Assembly (NCBI RefSeq): GCF_015207825.1 | Contig: NZ_JADEWC010000031.1 | Coordinates: forward strand, 1 to 38,971 | Direction of reading: 5' to 3' | DNA: 38,971 bases | Source: Cyanobacterium stanieri LEGE 03274 | Lineage (GTDB): Bacteria > Cyanobacteriota > Cyanobacteriia > Cyanobacteriales > Cyanobacteriaceae | Notes under the pieces: model-generated | The model's input: only the letters and a program-made list of their open reading frames with translations | Told to the model about the DNA's origin: nothing | Database searches by the model: none | Shown here: positions 17,798 through 26,680 of the stretch, one piece after another | Position numbering within the stretch: position 1 is the stretch's first letter | Layout: each line of letters starts with the position of its first letter | Program-made: the position numbers and the translations under genes

Positions 17798-19522
17798 ATG
17801 ACTGCCTCGAAAACTCGTAAATTTCGTAATCGCAAAAGGGGTGTAAGTAATGCGCCACCTAGTACCCCTGCCCCTCTCAGTCGTAAAGAAAAAATGGCTC
17901 TCAAACGGCAGGAAAGGCAAAAAAGACAAAAGTTGATTAGTTCATGGGCGATCGCCCTTACCCTAGGAATATTAGTCGCCCTGCCCTCATTTTTCATCCT
18001 CTCGCCTAAAATGGCTGCCGCTGCCGCCCTTGGGGTTATGGCTTTAATTCTCTCCTATCAATTTCCTAAATCAGCGCTGTGGGTTTTTCTGATTTACATG
18101 CCCTTTGGAGGCACTGTGGTATATGCCTTTGCGGGGGGAAACCTCATTTTCCAAATCGCCAAAGACGTATTTTACATCCCCGCCCTATTTGCCCTATTAA
18201 TTCAAGCCTGGAAAAATAGAAAACCAATCATTATCGCTAAACCCCTAATGCCCACCCTGATGATACTAAGTATAGTTTGCCTAATGGTATTAGTATTCAT
18301 CAACCTGCGTATCCAACTTCTGGCCCCGGCCTGTAACCTAGTTAGTAATATCAATCCTCCCCCTCCATGCAAAGAAGGACAACCATTTTTACAAGGCATT
18401 TTAGGTTTAAAAATATTCGTTGGCTACATTCCCTTAATGTTTTGTGGTTACCATCTCATCGAAGACAAACAAACCGTCCTCAAACTCGGTCGATTATTAG
18501 CCGTCTTAGCCATCATCTGTTGTCTTTTAGCCCTCGTACAATATCAATTCCTCAAAAGTGGTCGTTGCCAAGCTACCAGCGAACTTACAAGCGGTGCAGG
18601 TTTATTCCGAGCTAGTTTAGATGCAAGGTGTTTTGTCGGTGGCTCATTACTCTATACCCCAGCACAAAATCAAATACGACTGCCAGGAACATTTGTATCG
18701 CCGTGGCATTGGGGCTGGTTTCTCATCGCCAACAGTGCCATTTGTTTCACCGTTGCTTTCTTTGAAACCTCCCGTTTTTGGCAATTAATAGGACTTGGGG
18801 GCATGGCATTGGTTTTCATTAATGCCGTTATCTCCGGACAAAGAGCCGCCCTTTTTCTTGTTCCTGTTTTTATTTTTTTGATGTTAGTTTTAACAGGGCA
18901 ACTTTTTCGCCTTAAGCGTTTTATACCCATTGCCATGGCGATCGCCGTTGTCGGTATTATATTCGTTTCTGCAAACCCTGAATTTGTTACCGATAGAGTT
19001 AACAGCGCCATTGGTCGTTGGAATGCCTCTCCCCCCCAAGAATTTATTATTAAACAGTGGCAATGGGCTATGACTAATGGGGGTAATATTCTGTTGGGTT
19101 CGGGTTTAGGTAAAGCTACTAATTCGGCACGAAGTTTTGGCTCGGTGGCATTTATCGAAACCTATCACCCCAAACTTATTTATGAAGTTGGCATGTTGGG
19201 GTTAATTGCTTTTTTAGGATTTATTACCCACTTAGTGATATACACTTTCAAAAAATATCGTTCTATCAAAGATCCCACTTTACAGAGTTTTGCCAGTGGA
19301 TTTTGGGTCTTTTTATTGTTTTTAGGTTATTTTCCCTATTGGTATCCCCTTGATACAGATCCTGTAGCAGTTTATTATTGGCTATTTGCAGGGGTTTTAA
19401 TTAAACTAACAGTGATAGATAAACAAGAACGAGAGCAGGAAGTTCATAATATCTTAAGTAAAAATCGTAAAAATAGAAAGCAATTTAAGTCCCTCAAAAA
19501 AAGACGTACTACCCCATCATGA
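17798..19522 (+). CDS. O-antigen-ligase-like polysaccharide protein (HpsL-like)
   Basis: A 574-residue multi-pass membrane protein of the Wzy/WaaL (O-antigen ligase) superfamily. A basic cytosolic N-terminus (about 1-45, rich in Arg and Lys) precedes about 10-12 helices. The large external loop after residue 400 contains NPEFVTDRVNSAIGRWN and IKQWQWAMTNGGNILLGSGLGKATNS, typical of the family's polymerase/ligase loop. The next gene overlaps by 4 bp (ATGA) and encodes a family 2 glycosyltransferase, an arrangement like the cyanobacterial HpsL-HpsN pair for secreted polysaccharide. A Pro/Cys segment PPPPCKEGQPF around residues 187-197 is a probable recent insertion. A basic C-terminus ends the protein. 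Confidence 0.82.
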   Translation: MTASKTRKFRNRKRGVSNAPPSTPAPLSRKEKMALKRQERQKRQKLISSWAIALTLGILVALPSFFILSPKMAAAAALGVMALILSYQFPKSALWVFLIYMPFGGTVVYAFAGGNLIFQIAKDVFYIPALFALLIQAWKNRKPIIIAKPLMPTLMILSIVCLMVLVFINLRIQLLAPACNLVSNINPPPPCKEGQPFLQGILGLKIFVGYIPLMFCGYHLIEDKQTVLKLGRLLAVLAIICCLLALVQYQFLKSGRCQATSELTSGAGLFRASLDARCFVGGSLLYTPAQNQIRLPGTFVSPWHWGWFLIANSAICFTVAFFETSRFWQLIGLGGMALVFINAVISGQRAALFLVPVFIFLMLVLTGQLFRLKRFIPIAMAIAVVGIIFVSANPEFVTDRVNSAIGRWNASPPQEFIIKQWQWAMTNGGNILLGSGLGKATNSARSFGSVAFIETYHPKLIYEVGMLGLIAFLGFITHLVIYTFKKYRSIKDPTLQSFASGFWVFLLFLGYFPYWYPLDTDPVAVYYWLFAGVLIKLTVIDKQEREQEVHNILSKNRKNRKQFKSLKKRRTTPS

Positions 19523-20505
19523 ATAAACCCTTAGTTTCTGTCATTATTCCCACCTATAAAAGAGAACAAGCCCTTGTGGATAGCATTCAAGATGCCCTTA
19601 AGCAAAATTATCCCTCCTTTGAAATCCTTGTAATTGATCAAACTCAAAATCATGATCAAGAGGTAGAGTCTTTTCTTCAAACCCACCAGGAGGAAGAAAA
19701 AATAAGCTGGTATCGGGTGGATTGGGCCAGTTTGCCGAGGGCAAGAAATTATGGTGTCAGTAAGGCTAAGGGTGAAATTGTTATTTTTATTGATGATGAT
19801 GTTCAGTTAGGAGAAAATTATATTTCTTCCCATGTCCAAAATTATCTGAATAATGAAAAGATAGGAGCGGTGGCAGGAAGGGTTTTAGACCGCATGAAGC
19901 AGTTTTCTGCCCAAACGGGAGAAAAGGGTTATTCTACGGCTTTTAAGGAGCATTTAGACCCCAGAGCAAGTGATCCTGGGTTGGCATGGTATCATTTGGA
20001 TTTTGTTTATTTAATTAAGCCCCAAAAAATTATTACGGCGAGAGGTTGTAATATGTCTTTTCGACGAGATATTTTTACTAAGTATAATGTTTGGTTTGAT
20101 GAGCGATTTCGGGGTAGTGCGGTAAGGGAGGAGTCGGATTTTTGTTTACGGTTGAGAGGTACGGGATATGATATTTGGTATGATCCTGATGCTCAGTTAG
20201 TTCATTTGGGTGAGGAAATGGGGGGTTGTCACGATATTACCACTAAGTCTTTGAGTTATCAGTTTGCGTTTTATCATAATCATTTTTTGATGGGCTTAAA
20301 AAATTTGACTTTGGCTCAACAGTGGCGTTTTTATGGTAAGTTATTTGACTGTCATGTTTTGGGTAATCCTCCTTGTAATAAGAGTGGTTCTTTTACAAAA
20401 ATTGTTAGTCGAGGAGTATTCTATTTTTTGGGTTTTATGGATGCTTTAAAAACTCAATTTTTGGGATTATTTATTAGTTATCATTCTCGTTTTAATGTGG
20501 AGTAA
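19519..20505 (+). CDS. Family 2 glycosyltransferase (HpsN-like)
   Basis: A 328-residue GT-A-fold transferase using a nucleotide sugar at the cytosolic face. PLVSVIIPTYKRE opens the domain, the metal/nucleotide DxD motif is FIDDDVQLG (Asp92-94), and acceptor-side motifs include TARGCNMSFRRDIF and EESDFCLRLRGTGYDIWY (the ED/E-type catalytic acid). The C-terminal hydrophobic stretch, VFYFLGFMDALKTQFLGLFI, may anchor it to the membrane. The start codon overlaps the stop of the preceding ligase-like gene, so the two are translationally coupled and probably build one polysaccharide. Confidence 0.88.
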   Translation: MNKPLVSVIIPTYKREQALVDSIQDALKQNYPSFEILVIDQTQNHDQEVESFLQTHQEEEKISWYRVDWASLPRARNYGVSKAKGEIVIFIDDDVQLGENYISSHVQNYLNNEKIGAVAGRVLDRMKQFSAQTGEKGYSTAFKEHLDPRASDPGLAWYHLDFVYLIKPQKIITARGCNMSFRRDIFTKYNVWFDERFRGSAVREESDFCLRLRGTGYDIWYDPDAQLVHLGEEMGGCHDITTKSLSYQFAFYHNHFLMGLKNLTLAQQWRFYGKLFDCHVLGNPPCNKSGSFTKIVSRGVFYFLGFMDALKTQFLGLFISYHSRFNVE

Positions 20506-20519
20506 AATTGTTTTTAGTT

Positions 20520-20795
20520 ATGATAAAGTTAGTCTTATATAGTAAGCCTGGTTGTCATCTTTGTGAGGGTTTGGAGGAAAAATTAAGGGAAATTGATGAT
20601 CTTGATTTAGAAATTGAAATTAGGGATATTACCACCAATGAACAATGGTTTGAGGTTTATAGGTATGAAATTCCTGTTTTATTTATGATCACACCTAAGG
20701 GCGATCGCCCCATACCCCGCATGTCTCCTCGTATTTCTGTGACACAATTAAGCAAGAAATTAGAACAATTTGCCCAAACTTTAAATGACTCTTAG
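20520..20795 (+). CDS. Glutaredoxin-family protein
   Basis: A 91-residue thioredoxin-fold protein with the redox motif C12-H-L-C15 in YSKPGCHLCEGLEEKL and the cis-proline segment YEIPVLFM around residues 44-51. It matches the small glutaredoxin-like proteins (DUF836/YuxK-like) of cyanobacteria. I start it at ATG 20520; a TTG at 20508 in frame is less likely. It follows the glycosyltransferase by 14 bp and probably belongs to the same operon, although its role there is not obvious. Confidence 0.85.
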   Translation: MIKLVLYSKPGCHLCEGLEEKLREIDDLDLEIEIRDITTNEQWFEVYRYEIPVLFMITPKGDRPIPRMSPRISVTQLSKKLEQFAQTLNDS

Positions 20796-20822
20796 ATATA
20801 AGTTAGTGAAAAGATATTATTA

Positions 20823-20864
20823 ATCACAGCGCACCCTATTTATATCACAGCACACCCTATTTAT
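20823..20864. repeat. 21-bp tandem duplication before the chorismate lyase stop
   Basis: Two adjacent copies of ATCACAGCGCACCCTATTTAT differ at one base (G/A at the ninth position). The second copy contains the stop codon of the minus-strand gene. Confidence 0.85.
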
Positions 20865-21451
20865 TTATACTTAATTTCCCCTAAATATTTAGATAAATAA
20901 GGGGAAAAAACTTCATAAATAAGAGTTAAAGGTTTACGATTATGCCAAAAAATATAATGTCTTCCCCAAAAAGGCCCTTTTTCCTGAAAACCTTCTTCTA
21001 AAGCAGAACAATTTCCATAATATATTCCCTGAATATCCCGATATAATTCCGTATGTAGTCTTGACAAACTCTCCCAAATCGGCAAGGCTCTATTTTCTAA
21101 ATAATGATCCACATTATCCGCACTCCACCAAGAAGACGCATAAGCTAATCTTTGCCCTGATGCAGTTTTGAGCCATACTTGTCTCCTTAACCTAGGGCCC
21201 GGAACATTTTTGATACCCTCTGGGGCGTTGTCTTTATCCATGCCAATCAAGGACATATCAATTACATCTACTTGGGTAGGCTCTCTGGTTAAGAGTTTTA
21301 AATGTCTTGTGGGTGAGCCATCCCCTAACAGTAATATTTGCCATGGGGGGGCTAATTGGCTATGGGGTAAACCTGTTTTAACTACTTCTTCTCCTCCTTG
21401 CCAGAGATTGTCTAAACAATTCCATCGAGTTACTGTTGATTGAGTCTTCAA
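20861..21451 (-). CDS. Chorismate lyase, Ycf21 type
   Basis: A 196-residue enzyme that releases pyruvate from chorismate to give 4-hydroxybenzoate, the head-group precursor of plastoquinone. Family features in order are LLLGDGSPTRHLKLLT (40-55), RLRRQVWLKTASGQRLAYA with Arg90, SSWW, LPIWESLSRLHTELYRD (124-139), and GRHYIFWHNRKPLTLIYEVFSP with Glu180. Arg90 and Glu180 correspond by position to the catalytic Arg76 and Glu155 of E. coli UbiC. It is homologous to plastid Ycf21 and Synechocystis Sll1797. Convergent with the glutaredoxin gene. Confidence 0.87.
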   Translation of the reverse strand: MKTQSTVTRWNCLDNLWQGGEEVVKTGLPHSQLAPPWQILLLGDGSPTRHLKLLTREPTQVDVIDMSLIGMDKDNAPEGIKNVPGPRLRRQVWLKTASGQRLAYASSWWSADNVDHYLENRALPIWESLSRLHTELYRDIQGIYYGNCSALEEGFQEKGPFWGRHYIFWHNRKPLTLIYEVFSPYLSKYLGEIKYK

Positions 21452-21893
21452 GGTTTTTTCTGAGTTAGTTTACAAAACTTAATAATATTGTAGCAATTAT
21501 GATCATGAATCTGGGGAAAATCTCATTTTTATGGGTTTTATAACTTCAATTATGATCGACAACATGTTTTAATATTTGTGAGTTTATCATCATAAGTTAT
21601 TTTTTTTTAGTAAATAAAGTATTTAAAAGTTAGAGAAATATTTGTTAGATCATATATTTTTTTTTGAACATAATATCATTGGTTTTTATAAAGTAATTAA
21701 TAAGAATACTTGATTACAATTTATTGGAAAAATATTGTAAAAATAGGCATATTATGATTTCATAAATATACTTTAGATAATAAAAATATTAGTTTAATTA
21801 TTTTTTATAGACAATTTTGATGATTTATTTTAAGACAATAGAATGTTTATATTTGTCTAATTCTATGAGAGTTATTTTTAGTTAATTAATTAT
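21452..21893. other. AT-rich 442-bp intergenic region
   Basis: It lies between the chorismate lyase promoter (minus strand) and the PsiE-like gene. It is strongly AT-rich with several T- and A-tracts, for example near 21601 and 21657, that would bend DNA. No ORF, hairpin with T-run, or repeat copy was recognised. Confidence 0.5.
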
Positions 21894-22349
21894 ATGCGTG
21901 AGATTATCAATTTTTTAAGGGAAGCATTCAGGGACAAGAATTTTTTAAAGATAGTTCATTTAACAGAAAACATAGTATCTAAAGTATTATCTTTAGGTAT
22001 TATAATTGTCGTTTTTATATGTATTTTAGATCTAATATTTATTTTAGCTAACTATCTTTTTATTACGGGGGAGCTAGGCTATTTTGCCAGTACAGTATTT
22101 GAGGTATTTGGACTATTTTTAAATATATTAATTGCCCTAGAATTGTTAGAGAATATTACTGTTTATTTAAGAAAACATATTCTTCAATTAGAGTTAGTAT
22201 TAACTACCGCCTTAATTGCGGTGGCAAGAAAAATTATTATTTTCGATCCCAAACAATATGACAAAATTGATTTAATGGCCTTGGGAATAGCTATAATATG
22301 TCTTTCTGCTAGTTATTGGTTAGTGAGAAAATCCCACGAAGATAAGTAA
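21894..22349 (+). CDS. PsiE-like (phosphate-starvation-inducible) membrane protein
   Basis: A 151-residue protein with a short charged N-terminus and about four membrane helices (roughly residues 31-53, 63-86, 98-113 and 125-145). The arrangement LNILIALELLENITVYL, a polar loop, then VLTTALIAVARKIIIFD matches the PsiE family, named for phosphate starvation in E. coli; its molecular function is unknown. No Pho box was recognised upstream. The following glucokinase gene begins 38 bp later, so co-transcription is possible. Confidence 0.78.
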   Translation: MREIINFLREAFRDKNFLKIVHLTENIVSKVLSLGIIIVVFICILDLIFILANYLFITGELGYFASTVFEVFGLFLNILIALELLENITVYLRKHILQLELVLTTALIAVARKIIIFDPKQYDKIDLMALGIAIICLSASYWLVRKSHEDK

Positions 22350-22387
22350 ATAGTACAATAAATAGGGATAACAAAAGTATTTAGACG

Positions 22388-23293
22388 ATGGTAAAAGAAA
22401 AAGAAGTAATAGGGGTAGATTTAGGCGGTACAGCTATTAAATTTGGACGTTTTTTGCTAGATGGTACTTGTTTAGAGTCTTTTAGTATTCCCACTCCTCA
22501 ACCTGCAACCCCTGAAGATGTGATAAGTGCGATCGCCCTTACCGTAAACAAAATAAATCCAGAAAAAAATACCATCGCCTTAGGAATTGGAGTGCCGGGG
22601 GCTACCGATGCAGGGGGAAGAATCGCCAAAGTAGCCATTAATTTAAGCGGATGGCATGACGTACCCCTTGCCCAAGAATTAGAAGCAAAAACAGGGCTAA
22701 AAACCACCATTTGTAACGATGCCAATTGTGCTGGATTAGGAGAAGCATGGCTAGGGGCAGGAAAAAACTATCAAAATTTAATCTTACTCACCATTGGCAC
22801 AGGGGTAGGGGGAGCAATTATTCTCAATGGTAAACTATTTGTAGGACATAACGGAGCAGCGGGGGAATTAGGTTTAGTCACCTTCAATCCCCATGGGCAT
22901 CCCTGCAACAGCGGAAATAAAGGCTCATTTGAACAACACGCCTCCGCCACGGCTATCTATCGTGACACAGGCAAAAAACCCTCAGAATGGGGGGAATTAG
23001 CCAAAAAAAATGACCCTCAAGCCCTACAATTTTGGCAAGATTATGGCAAAACCCTTGGCACAGGTTTAGCAACCTATATCTACATATTTTCCCCAGAAGC
23101 TATCCTCATCGGGGGGGGAGTAAGTGCTAGTGCAGAATATTTTTTACCTTCGGCATGGCAAGAAGTGGAAAAAAGAGTTTTACCTAGTTCTAGGGAAGGA
23201 TTAAAATTAATGGTGGCACAGTTAGGCAATGATGCGGGTATGGTGGGAGCAGCTAAACTTGCTTGGCAATTACAAGAAGATAAATCATCGTAA
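22388..23293 (+). CDS. ROK-family sugar kinase, glucokinase-like
   Basis: A 301-residue cytosolic ATP-dependent sugar kinase. GVDLGGTAIKFGRF (9-22) is the phosphate-1 motif, GIGVPGA follows at about 63, the catalytic Asp lies in ICNDANCAGLGEAWLG, and LTIGTGVGGAII is phosphate-2. The canonical ROK zinc motif CxCGxxGCxE is replaced by PCNSGNKGSFEQH, leaving one cysteine; zinc binding is therefore unlikely, as in some cyanobacterial homologues. Glucose is the likely substrate but is not proven. Confidence 0.86.
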   Translation: MVKEKEVIGVDLGGTAIKFGRFLLDGTCLESFSIPTPQPATPEDVISAIALTVNKINPEKNTIALGIGVPGATDAGGRIAKVAINLSGWHDVPLAQELEAKTGLKTTICNDANCAGLGEAWLGAGKNYQNLILLTIGTGVGGAIILNGKLFVGHNGAAGELGLVTFNPHGHPCNSGNKGSFEQHASATAIYRDTGKKPSEWGELAKKNDPQALQFWQDYGKTLGTGLATYIYIFSPEAILIGGGVSASAEYFLPSAWQEVEKRVLPSSREGLKLMVAQLGNDAGMVGAAKLAWQLQEDKSS

Positions 23294-23328
23294 CTTGTCC
23301 TTAGCTATCTATATAGAGGGGGTTTAAG

Positions 23329-24399
23329 TTGGTAAAAAATAAGAAGCCTTCTGCTTCCGAACAAAGATACTATCGAATGAAAAGGGAGTTAATAGGAGCG
23401 TCTGTTGCTTTAGGAGGTGTATTATTATCAGGGACGCTGTGGTATTGGTTAGTGGAGAAATGGTCTTTTGTAGATTCAGCCTATATGACCATTATAACCC
23501 TATCAACCGTTGGCTTTGGAGAGATAAAAGCCCTTGATGCCCAAGCCAGAATTTTTACCATGGTTCTGATTTTAACGGGAATCGTTATTTTTGGTTATCT
23601 TGTCAATCGTTTTACCGAAGCTATTTCCCAAGGTTATTTTAAAGAAAGACTCAGATTTAAACAAAAAAGGAACGTGATTGATAAATTACAAAATCATTAT
23701 ATTCTCTGTGGTTTTGGGCGTATGGGTTTCCATGTTGCTAGGGAATTACACGCCGAAAATACCCCCTTTATTATTCTCGAAAAGGGAGAAAGCGAGTTAG
23801 AAAAGGCCGAAGAATTGGGTTATTTACATCTTCAAGGGGACGCTACCCTAGATGAGTCTTTATTAGAAGCAAAAGTAGAAACCGCTTTGGCGATTATTGC
23901 CGCCCTTAGTTCCGATGCTGATAATCTTTATACCGTAATATCTGCTAAAGCTCTTAATCCTAATATAAGGGCGATCGCCCGAGCCAACTCAGAAGAAGCG
24001 GTAAAGAAACTAGAAAGAGGAGGTGCAGATGCCGTCGTATCCCCCTACGTCACAGGGGGCAAAAGACTAGCTGCCGCCGCCCTACGTCCCCAGATAATGG
24101 ACTTCGTTGATGGGATTCTTAGCGGAGGAGAAAGAGCTTTTTACCTAGAAGAATTCTTATTACCAGAAGACTGCCCCTGTCGAGGACAAAGCCTCAGGGA
24201 AGCAGGATTGAGGGCAAGATCGGGAGCTTTAGTGGTGGCTATTCGCTCCCCCCATACAGGATTAATCCCCGGCCCCAATGGAGAAAGTATCCTCACCGCA
24301 GGAGATTCCCTAATTTGCATGGGTACAGGGGAACAGTTGCGCACCCTTAATTCTATTCTCGCACCCATGAAAAAATCGCCTCGTCAACCAAGAAAATAA
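23329..24399 (+). CDS. Two-helix RCK potassium channel
   Basis: A 356-residue K+ channel subunit with MthK-like layout. Membrane helices span about 21-42 and 76-94, flanking the pore loop with selectivity filter TLSTVGFGE (57-65). The RCK domain begins near 117 with ILCGFGRMGFHVAREL, a Rossmann nucleotide loop, and a TrkA-C domain follows from about 265 to 350. I accept the TTG start at 23329 because GAGGGGG lies 6-7 nt upstream; the first ATG is 16 codons later. It probably gates K+ flux in response to nucleotide or Ca2+. Confidence 0.88.
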   Translation: MVKNKKPSASEQRYYRMKRELIGASVALGGVLLSGTLWYWLVEKWSFVDSAYMTIITLSTVGFGEIKALDAQARIFTMVLILTGIVIFGYLVNRFTEAISQGYFKERLRFKQKRNVIDKLQNHYILCGFGRMGFHVARELHAENTPFIILEKGESELEKAEELGYLHLQGDATLDESLLEAKVETALAIIAALSSDADNLYTVISAKALNPNIRAIARANSEEAVKKLERGGADAVVSPYVTGGKRLAAAALRPQIMDFVDGILSGGERAFYLEEFLLPEDCPCRGQSLREAGLRARSGALVVAIRSPHTGLIPGPNGESILTAGDSLICMGTGEQLRTLNSILAPMKKSPRQPRK

Positions 24400-24534
24400 G
24401 AAATTACCAAAAATCAATCACAGGGTAAATGTGTTTTAAATCACTGTTTCCCCACAAAGGCGACTATAGTGTTAATAATAAACCCATAAGGTTTAAACAA
24501 GCCGCAATAGTAATCATATATTAATTAATAGTCT

Positions 24535-24954
24535 ATGAATGCAGAAGAAAAAGCCAGAGGTTTAGAAATAGCCACAAAAATAGCCGCCATAGTTAACCTA
24601 TTCAAACAACAATTTCCCGATGTAAAAGCAGATCTCAAACCATGGCATAATGATCCTGATACCATTAACCTAGTAGATCCTGACTCCATCGACATAGGTT
24701 TTCACTTTCCAGGGTGGAGTCGTAAAATTCAAAGCAGAAGCATCCTTGTGCAAATTAGATTTCATTACGATGAAATTGACAAAACCCATAAACTAATCGG
24801 CATCGAAAGCGCAGGATTTAACTACACAGGGGAAGCATGGAGACTATCCACCATCGAAAACTGGCAACTAGAAGGTAAAACCCCCCCCGTAGAAGAAATC
24901 AGAGAAAAGCTCAAATATTTTTCTCGCCAAGTATTCGAGTTATTCCAAAATTGA
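24535..24954 (+). CDS. Conserved hypothetical protein
   Basis: A 139-residue soluble, acidic protein, not recognised. Features include a helical N-terminus (EEKARGLEIATKIAAIVNLF), a central Asp/Pro-rich segment with NLVDPDSIDIGFHFPGWSRK, beta-strand-like SILVQIRFHYDE and a C-terminal helix EIREKLKYFSRQVFEL. There are no cysteines, no signal peptide and no membrane helix. It lies between the channel and apcD as a separate unit with its own 135-bp upstream region. Confidence 0.75.
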   Translation: MNAEEKARGLEIATKIAAIVNLFKQQFPDVKADLKPWHNDPDTINLVDPDSIDIGFHFPGWSRKIQSRSILVQIRFHYDEIDKTHKLIGIESAGFNYTGEAWRLSTIENWQLEGKTPPVEEIREKLKYFSRQVFELFQN

Positions 24955-25059
24955 AGAATTATTAAAAAGTCTCCTCAAATGTCACAACGTTTGCCATAAA
25001 TAGAGAAGCCAAATTAAGCTAAACTAAACATAATAAAAAAATAATACTCGTATTTTAAG

Positions 25060-25545
25060 ATGAGCATAGTAAGTCAAGTTATTCTCAAAGCAGATGATGA
25101 GCTGCGTTATCCCAGTAGTGGGGAATTACAAGGAATCAAAAGTTTTTTAGATTCAGGTTTAATCCGTCTCAAAATAGCTGAAACCCTAGCCGAAAACGAA
25201 AAAAAAATCGTAGAAAAAGCTAGTCAAGAGTTATTTAAAAAACATCCTGAATATCGTGCAAACGGTGGTAATGCTTCAGGACAAAAACAATATAATCAAT
25301 GTTTAAGAGACTTCGGCTGGTATTTGCGTTTAGCTACCTACGGAGTTTTGGCGGGAAATAAAGAGCCTATCGAAAAAATTGGCTTAATTGGTGTAAAGGA
25401 AATGTACAATTCCCTTGGTGTGCCTTTACCTGGGATGGTTGATTCTATTCGTTGTTTAAAGGATGCCTCCCTTGCCTTATTAAACAAAGAAGAAGCGGCG
25501 GAAACTGCCCCTTATTTTGATTATATGGTTCAGGTAATGTCTTAG
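25060..25545 (+). CDS. apcD: Allophycocyanin alpha-B subunit ApcD
   Basis: Phycobilisome-core terminal emitter that passes energy to photosystem I. The 161-residue globin-like phycobiliprotein starts [20 protein letters not shown] and binds phycocyanobilin through Cys81 in [19 protein letters not shown]. Variant positions distinguish it from Apc[27 protein letters not shown] and the C-terminal [12 protein letters not shown] follow ApcD. It is monocistronic, ended by a strong terminator, as usual for apcD, which lies apart from apcABC. Confidence 0.96.
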   Translation: MSIVSQVILKADDELRYPSSGELQGIKSFLDSGLIRLKIAETLAENEKKIVEKASQELFKKHPEYRANGGNASGQKQYNQCLRDFGWYLRLATYGVLAGNKEPIEKIGLIGVKEMYNSLGVPLPGMVDSIRCLKDASLALLNKEEAAETAPYFDYMVQVMS

Positions 25546-25577
25546 TAGAAAAAATCAATATTTTTATGACATTCTTT

Positions 25578-25602
25578 AGGGCTTGATTTTCAAGCCCTTT
25601 TT
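25578..25602 (+). terminator. Rho-independent terminator after apcD
   Basis: AGGGCTTGA-TTT-TCAAGCCCT is a perfect 9-bp stem followed by T residues, 32 bp after apcD and 11 bp before the next start codon. Confidence 0.9.
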
Positions 25603-25613
25603 GCTAAAGTTTT

Positions 25614-26144
25614 ATGGGTAAAATAAAAGATATAGCTAATCAAAATTTGATTTCTTGGGTAGATAAAAAGCCATGGTTGTCTTTATTTTTATACTCTTGT
25701 ATTTATGGGATAATTGGTTGGTCTGTGGCTAGTCGTTCTGAGTTTTTGATGAGAAATGTTAGGGATTTAATTGATAATTGGAATATCTTGATTGCTGATG
25801 ATTTATTATTAATATTTATTCGGATATTTTCTTTAATATTAATTGTCGCTATTTCTTTAATGGTGATGAATCCTTTTTCTTTGATTACTTTTATTTTTGA
25901 GGAATCCGTAAGTTCTGATTTAAAAAGTTTTGTCTCCGTTTTGGTATGGTCTGTTTTATTAGTATTTGTATTTTGTAATTTTGATTATTTTACTGATTTT
26001 TTAGTAGTTGCATCTGCTACCATTTTAGTTACTTTAGATTTAGAAGAAAGAAAAATTTACGGTAAAAAGTTAATTTGTATCATGGTTTTAATTGCTTCTA
26101 TCATGTTTAGTTTAGGGGCTTTTACATTTGATTATTTACATTAA
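25614..26144 (+). CDS. Hypothetical four-segment membrane protein
   Basis: A 176-residue protein, not recognised. A short basic N-terminus (MGKIKDIA) leads to hydrophobic segments at about 21-41, 60-92, 104-140 and 152-172; several are long enough for two passes. There are few polar motifs apart from a cytosolic LEERKIYGKK turn. The gene is AT-rich compared with apcD upstream and is followed after 19 bp by the TPR gene, suggesting a two-gene unit. Start is the ATG 11 bp after the apcD terminator. Confidence 0.7.
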   Translation: MGKIKDIANQNLISWVDKKPWLSLFLYSCIYGIIGWSVASRSEFLMRNVRDLIDNWNILIADDLLLIFIRIFSLILIVAISLMVMNPFSLITFIFEESVSSDLKSFVSVLVWSVLLVFVFCNFDYFTDFLVVASATILVTLDLEERKIYGKKLICIMVLIASIMFSLGAFTFDYLH

Positions 26145-26163
26145 GTGATTTATAAGTATTTTT

Positions 26164-26601
26164 ATGGCTAATAAAAAAAAAGGAAAAGAGATTTTTAAAA
26201 AGGTTTTTATTATTCTTTCTGGGTTATCTTTTGTCTTCTTTTCTATCTCAGCGGTGGTTAATATGATTGTTAATCCTCAAACTCCTGTTACTGAAGAAAA
26301 TGGTAATCCTCAGGGAGATAATTCGGCTATTACTCAAATTGAAAGGGAAATTGCTGGATATGAATCGGTGTTAGAAAATGAGCCTGAAAATCGTTTTGCA
26401 TTAGAAAGATTAGTCGAATTAAATTTACAACGGGGAGATTTACAAGGGGCGCTGCCTCACATAGAAAAATTGGTAGAAGTTAACCCAGAAAATGAGCGTT
26501 ATCAAGAAGTTTTAGGTATTATCCAACAGGGATTAGAAGCCCAACAAACCCCCCCCAGTGAGTTACCGACAAACCCTGAGACTCCCCCCCAAGGAGAATA
26601 A
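26164..26601 (+). CDS. Membrane-anchored TPR-type protein
   Basis: A 145-residue protein with a Lys-rich N-terminus, one hydrophobic segment (about 14-36) acting as anchor or uncleaved signal, and two helical repeats from about 58 to 125: IAGYESVLENEPENRFALER and LPHIEKLVEVNPENERY fit the tetratricopeptide pattern (Asn-Pro turn, 34-residue spacing). A Pro-rich C-terminus follows. Such small anchored TPR proteins occur widely in cyanobacteria, with unknown partner. Confidence 0.8.
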   Translation: MANKKKGKEIFKKVFIILSGLSFVFFSISAVVNMIVNPQTPVTEENGNPQGDNSAITQIEREIAGYESVLENEPENRFALERLVELNLQRGDLQGALPHIEKLVEVNPENERYQEVLGIIQQGLEAQQTPPSELPTNPETPPQGE

Positions 26602-26680
26602 ATTTTTTTGATGGCTCGAAAAGTTTCATTATTCGTAATTTTTAGCCCTAAAATTATTATGTCTTTAATATTCTATTTTT

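Noticed and set aside
18356-18390. PPPPCKEGQ segment in the O-antigen-ligase-like protein as another translated repeat
   Set aside because: The DNA (CCTCCCCCTCC ... GAAGG) is only weakly palindromic and no second copy was seen in the window, so repeat origin is unproved.
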